NCBI RefSeq assembly: GCF_014284155.1
Contig: NZ_JACOFZ010000004.1
Span: 124,001-188,000 of the forward strand
DNA length: 64,000 bases
Direction of reading: 5' to 3'
Source of the DNA: Affinundibacterium nitidum
GTDB taxonomy: Bacteria > Pseudomonadota > Gammaproteobacteria > Burkholderiales > Burkholderiaceae_D
The notes beneath the pieces were generated by a model. It was not told the DNA's origin and ran no database searches. It saw nothing but the letters and a program-made list of their open reading frames with translations. Both the position numbers and the translations under genes were made by a program. Shown one piece after another: positions 62,815-64,000 of this stretch (position 1 is the stretch's first letter; every line of letters begins with the position of its first letter).

Positions 62815-64000
62815 TTATGCGCTTAGCTTATGTTCGGTTTCAAAGTGATACTTACCCGTATGCAGTGCGCTCGGCCCTAGACGTGCATACTTGATGATGA
62901 GGTAAAGCTCCACGATCAACAGCGCGGTATAGAACAGAAAGAAACCTGTAAGGCTGAACACGAGGTCGTTGGCACTTAAGGTCGATGCAGATAAGTGGGT
63001 TGGTAAAACGCCAGCGATAGTCCAAGGCTGCCGACCATATTCCGCCACAATCCAACCTGCTTCAATCGCCACCCAAGGAAGCGGAATGCTAAACAGAGCG
63101 AGCTTCAGTAACCAACGTTGCTTTGCGAGGCGTTTGCGGATCAAGAAATAGAAGGAGGTGCTAAAGATAAATAAGAAGAGCACGCCTAGTCCTACCATGA
63201 GACGAAAGCCAAAGAACAAAGGCGCCACTTTGGGAATGGAATCGTGCATGGCTTGATCGATTTGCTGTGGTGTGGCATCGACGACTTTATCTGTGTACTT
63301 CTTGAGTAATAGGCCATACCCTAAATCGACCTTGGCGAGTTTAAATTCATCCTTCACTGCTTGAAGTGCTTCGCCCTCCAATGTGTTTGATTTCAGTTGC
63401 GTGAGAAGGTCGTAGGCGTACATACCTTTGATAATGCGATCGCGGTTCTCTTGTTTGAGATCTTTGATGCCGGTGACTTGGGTGTCCGTTGAGCGCGTGG
63501 CGATGATGCCCATCAAATAGGGGATTTTTACCGCGTAGTCAGTGTGTTCTTTTTTGTCGTTCGGTAAGCCAATTACGGTAAAGGGGGCGGGTGCTGGCTC
63601 GGTATGCCATTCTGCTTCAATGGCCGCGAGTTTAACTTTATTAACTTCGCCGGCCGTATAGCCAGATTCATCACCGAGAACGATCACCGATAAAGTGGAA
63701 GCAAGACCAAAGGCCGCAGCAATCGCAAACGAACGAATGGCAAAGCCAGTGTCACGTGCTTTGAGTAAATAGTAGGACGAGACGCCGAGTACAAACATCG
63801 AAGCGGCGACATAACCCGACGCCACGGTATGCACAAACTTCACTTGCGCGACCGGATTGAAAATCACGGCAGCGATGCTGGTGAGTTCCATACGCATGGT
63901 CTCGTAATTAAACTCCGCACCGACAGGATTATTCATCCAACCGTTCGCAATCAAGATCCAAAGCGCAGAAAGATTGGAGCCAAGCGCGACGAGAAAGGTC
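62815..64000 (-). CDS. cydA: Cytochrome bd ubiquinol oxidase subunit I (partial)
   Basis: The C-terminal 394 residues of CydA; the gene runs off the right end of the window and lacks its start. The frame stays open to the last base (SNLSALWILIANGWMNNPVG), so the apparent start at 63954 is internal. The Q-loop region is included (GLPNDKKEHTDYAVKIPYLMGIIA), with the usual KGMYAYDLL and FGFRLMVGLG segments. It is the first gene of cydABX. Confidence 0.95.
   Translation of the reverse strand, partial: TFLVALGSNLSALWILIANGWMNNPVGAEFNYETMRMELTSIAAVIFNPVAQVKFVHTVASGYVAASMFVLGVSSYYLLKARDTGFAIRSFAIAAAFGLASTLSVIVLGDESGYTAGEVNKVKLAAIEAEWHTEPAPAPFTVIGLPNDKKEHTDYAVKIPYLMGIIATRSTDTQVTGIKDLKQENRDRIIKGMYAYDLLTQLKSNTLEGEALQAVKDEFKLAKVDLGYGLLLKKYTDKVVDATPQQIDQAMHDSIPKVAPLFFGFRLMVGLGVLFLFIFSTSFYFLIRKRLAKQRWLLKLALFSIPLPWVAIEAGWIVAEYGRQPWTIAGVLPTHLSASTLSANDLVFSLTGFFLFYTALLIVELYLIIKYARLGPSALHTGKYHFETEHKLSA

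Noticed and set aside
62815-63954. CydA start at 63954
   Set aside because: The frame stays open to the window edge with typical CydA sequence, so this TTG is internal and the gene is truncated by the window.

Overview
The window looks like chromosomal DNA of a betaproteobacterium of the order Burkholderiales. Oxalobacteraceae, for example an Undibacterium-like organism, is my best guess. This rests on moderate GC, the style of the TonB, TolA and DUF4124 proteins, a groES-groEL operon under a perfect CIRCE element, a cydABX operon and REP-like palindromes. The genus is inference. I saw no rRNA, tRNA or CRISPR array.

Layout. 0-9 kb: a PAS-AraC regulator, a pair of exported amidohydrolases with three amidohydrolase modules but only one intact metal site, a free-standing TonB C-terminal domain, a ClpP-fold periplasmic protein and an alpha/beta hydrolase. 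9-14 kb: a leftward operon for hydroxyproline breakdown (epimerase plus a three-subunit HcnABC-like D-hydroxyproline dehydrogenase), divergent from an L-threonine aldolase. 14-25 kb: chemoreceptor, chalcone-isomerase-like protein, GST, LysE exporter, a very long TolA/TonB-like protein, SDR epimerase, DTW tRNA-modifying enzyme and an OPT transporter. 25-28 kb: groEL-groES with a sigma70 promoter directly joined to CIRCE.

28-33.5 kb is the most unusual part. Beside a truncated IS91-type transposase remnant lies an array of about eight small promoterless genes, all on the + strand, separated by attC-like recombination sites. Five of the sites are exactly 90 nt long. In three cassettes the start heptamer is the exact reverse complement of the cassette's own R'' heptamer, and in four more it differs at one base, which is the signature of integron cassettes. 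No integron integrase is in the window, so this is an integrase-less cassette cluster (CALIN) or the distal part of a larger integron. Most cassette products are unknown; one is a membrane-anchored beta-lactamase-related serine hydrolase.

33.5-45.5 kb: mixed chromosomal genes (GRAM domain, VOC, thioesterase, DUF4124, SUKH-like, GNAT, MipA/OmpV, nucleotidyltransferase, CHASE/PAS sensor kinase, ABC-2 exporter, PilZ). 45.5-54 kb: a cobalamin-riboswitch-controlled operon joining B12 import (btuB, btuC, btuD and a BtuF-like protein) to corrinoid adenosylation and amidation (cobO, cobB, cobQ). It is followed by a second TonB-dependent receptor behind a long leader. 56.6-61 kb: a lone prepilin, and a LysR regulator divergent from a DUF1338 2-oxoadipate dioxygenase/decarboxylase. 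That gene is followed, after palindromic repeats, by an FAD enzyme that fits D-2-hydroxyglutarate dehydrogenase; together they suggest the end of a lysine catabolic route. 61-64 kb: a small lipoprotein and, leftward, cydA (cut by the window end), cydB and cydX for cytochrome bd oxidase.
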